Shown here: piece after piece, positions 63,556 to 64,000 of the stretch
Numbering within the stretch: the stretch's first letter is position 1
How the letters are laid out: the number at the start of each line of letters is the position of its first letter
NCBI RefSeq assembly: GCF_900115475.1
Contig: NZ_FOWP01000006.1
Location: forward strand, 1-64,000
Origin: Ectopseudomonas composti
Lineage (GTDB): Bacteria > Pseudomonadota > Gammaproteobacteria > Pseudomonadales > Pseudomonadaceae
DNA length: 64,000 bases
Direction: 5' to 3'
Made by a program: the position numbers and the translations under genes
Notes under the pieces: model-generated
What the model was told of the DNA's origin: nothing
Databases searched by the model: none
Seen by the model: only the letters and a program-made list of their open reading frames with translations

Positions 63556-63650
63556 GCGGCCCGTAGGGTCGTAGTTCTGGCCGCCGCCGACAGCGCGCCA
63601 CGACGATGGCGCTGCTAAAGTGCGGCAATTACAAGAATCAAGGGTAGGGG

Positions 63651-64000
63651 ATGGCGATGAAGATTCTGGTCACCGGCGCGAGTGGCTTCATCGGTGGACG
63701 CTTCGCTCGTTTCGCACTCGAGCAGGGGCTGGCCGTGCGGGTCAACGGCCGCCGCGCCGAAGGCGTGCAGCACCTGATCAAGCGCGGCGCCGAATTCGTC
63801 CAGGGCGATCTGGGTGATCCCGAGCTGGCCCAAGCGCTGTGCCAGGATGTCGAGGCCGTGGTGCACTGCGCCGGCGCGGTTGGCGTGTGGGGCGACTACG
63901 CGCACTTCCACCAGGCCAACGTCACGGTCACCGAGAATATCGTCGACGCCTGCCTCAAGCAGAAGGTCCGCCGCCTGGTGCATCTGTCCTCACCGTCGAT
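63651..64000 (+). CDS. NAD-dependent epimerase/dehydratase (3' end outside window)
   Basis: The visible 116 residues carry the extended-SDR motif MKILVTGASGFIGGRFARFALEQG, then GDLGDPELAQALCQDVEAVVHCAGAVG and LVHLSSPS with the catalytic Ser. The gene runs off the right edge. ATG at 63651 or 63657 can serve, both within reach of AGGG/AGGGG. The substrate is not identifiable; steroid, sugar-nucleotide and flavonol-type reductases share this start. Confidence 0.9.
   Translation, partial: MAMKILVTGASGFIGGRFARFALEQGLAVRVNGRRAEGVQHLIKRGAEFVQGDLGDPELAQALCQDVEAVVHCAGAVGVWGDYAHFHQANVTVTENIVDACLKQKVRRLVHLSSPS

Overview
The window is a Pseudomonas chromosome segment. Gene order from ychF leftmost to hemH and an MFS gene on the right (ychF-pth-rplY-prs-tRNA-Gln-ispE-lolB-TPR / hemA-prfA-prmC-moeB-murI-pagL ... 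phrB-MerR-renalase-like-TIGR01777-hemH) is the block I know from P. aeruginosa PA4673 down to about PA4654. The inserted genes and the interspersed repeats suggest a relative outside the aeruginosa species, perhaps the mendocina/oleovorans/alcaligenes side of the genus; that placement is an inference. Most of the window is GC-rich with Pseudomonas codon use.

Region 1 (1-6060) is accessory. Positions 1-2014 on the minus strand carry a run of small genes typical of a Pf-like filamentous (inovirus) prophage: a small hydrophobic protein cut by the window edge, a tiny two-CxxC protein, a probable ssDNA-binding protein, a hairpin-rich non-coding gap, a membrane protein, a Cys-rich protein and a small DNA-binding protein. 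A divergent repressor-like gene faces them across a switch with two near-identical palindromic operators. Directly downstream of the repressor, where such prophages carry cargo, is an AT-rich three-gene cassette: a ParB-like nuclease-fold protein, a probable PD-(D/E)XK-type nuclease and a C5 cytosine DNA methyltransferase. I consider this cassette the best candidate in the window for a poorly described defence or modification system. It ends at a tRNA-Met-like remnant and a strong terminator, a plausible prophage attachment end.

Region 2 (6072-19305) is housekeeping: translation quality control and tRNA supply (ychF, pth, rplY, two identical tRNA-Gln), PRPP synthesis (prs), isoprenoid precursor synthesis (ispE), lipoprotein sorting (lolB), tetrapyrrole entry (hemA), peptide release (prfA, prmC), MoeB, MurI and the lipid A deacylase PagL. 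REP-type palindromes punctuate the operons.

Region 3 (19320-35734) holds a LysR regulator, an HPP-CBS membrane protein, an orphan cbb3 oxidase subunit I with a small membrane partner, and then a tightly overlapping minus-strand operon (DUF523/DUF1722, MerR-type regulator, photolyase, NTF2-like, SDR, FAD oxidoreductase, DUF1365, cyclopropane-fatty-acid-synthase-like, DUF2878). It resembles the light-responsive LitR clusters of other pseudomonads. Three perfect matches to a LitR-type operator (TRTACA-N12-TGTAYA) lie upstream of this operon and between the renalase-like and TIGR01777-hemH genes, so DNA repair, membrane lipid modification and haem synthesis may form one photoprotective regulon.

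Region 4 (36033-48636) is a mixed set of transporters, lipoproteins, an OmpK/Tsx-like porin, a glutamine-amidotransferase-type hydrolase with a long structured leader, a TetR-SDR unit, a thioesterase, a Bcr/CflA exporter and a dihydrolipoamide dehydrogenase.

Region 5 (48649-64000) is nitrogen and amino-acid metabolism: the arginine deiminase pathway arcDABC behind an ANR/FNR box, the trifunctional PutA with GTTGCA operator sites upstream, LysR regulators, small exported proteins, an ACT-argO export unit with divergent argP, and the start of an NAD-dependent epimerase cut by the right edge.
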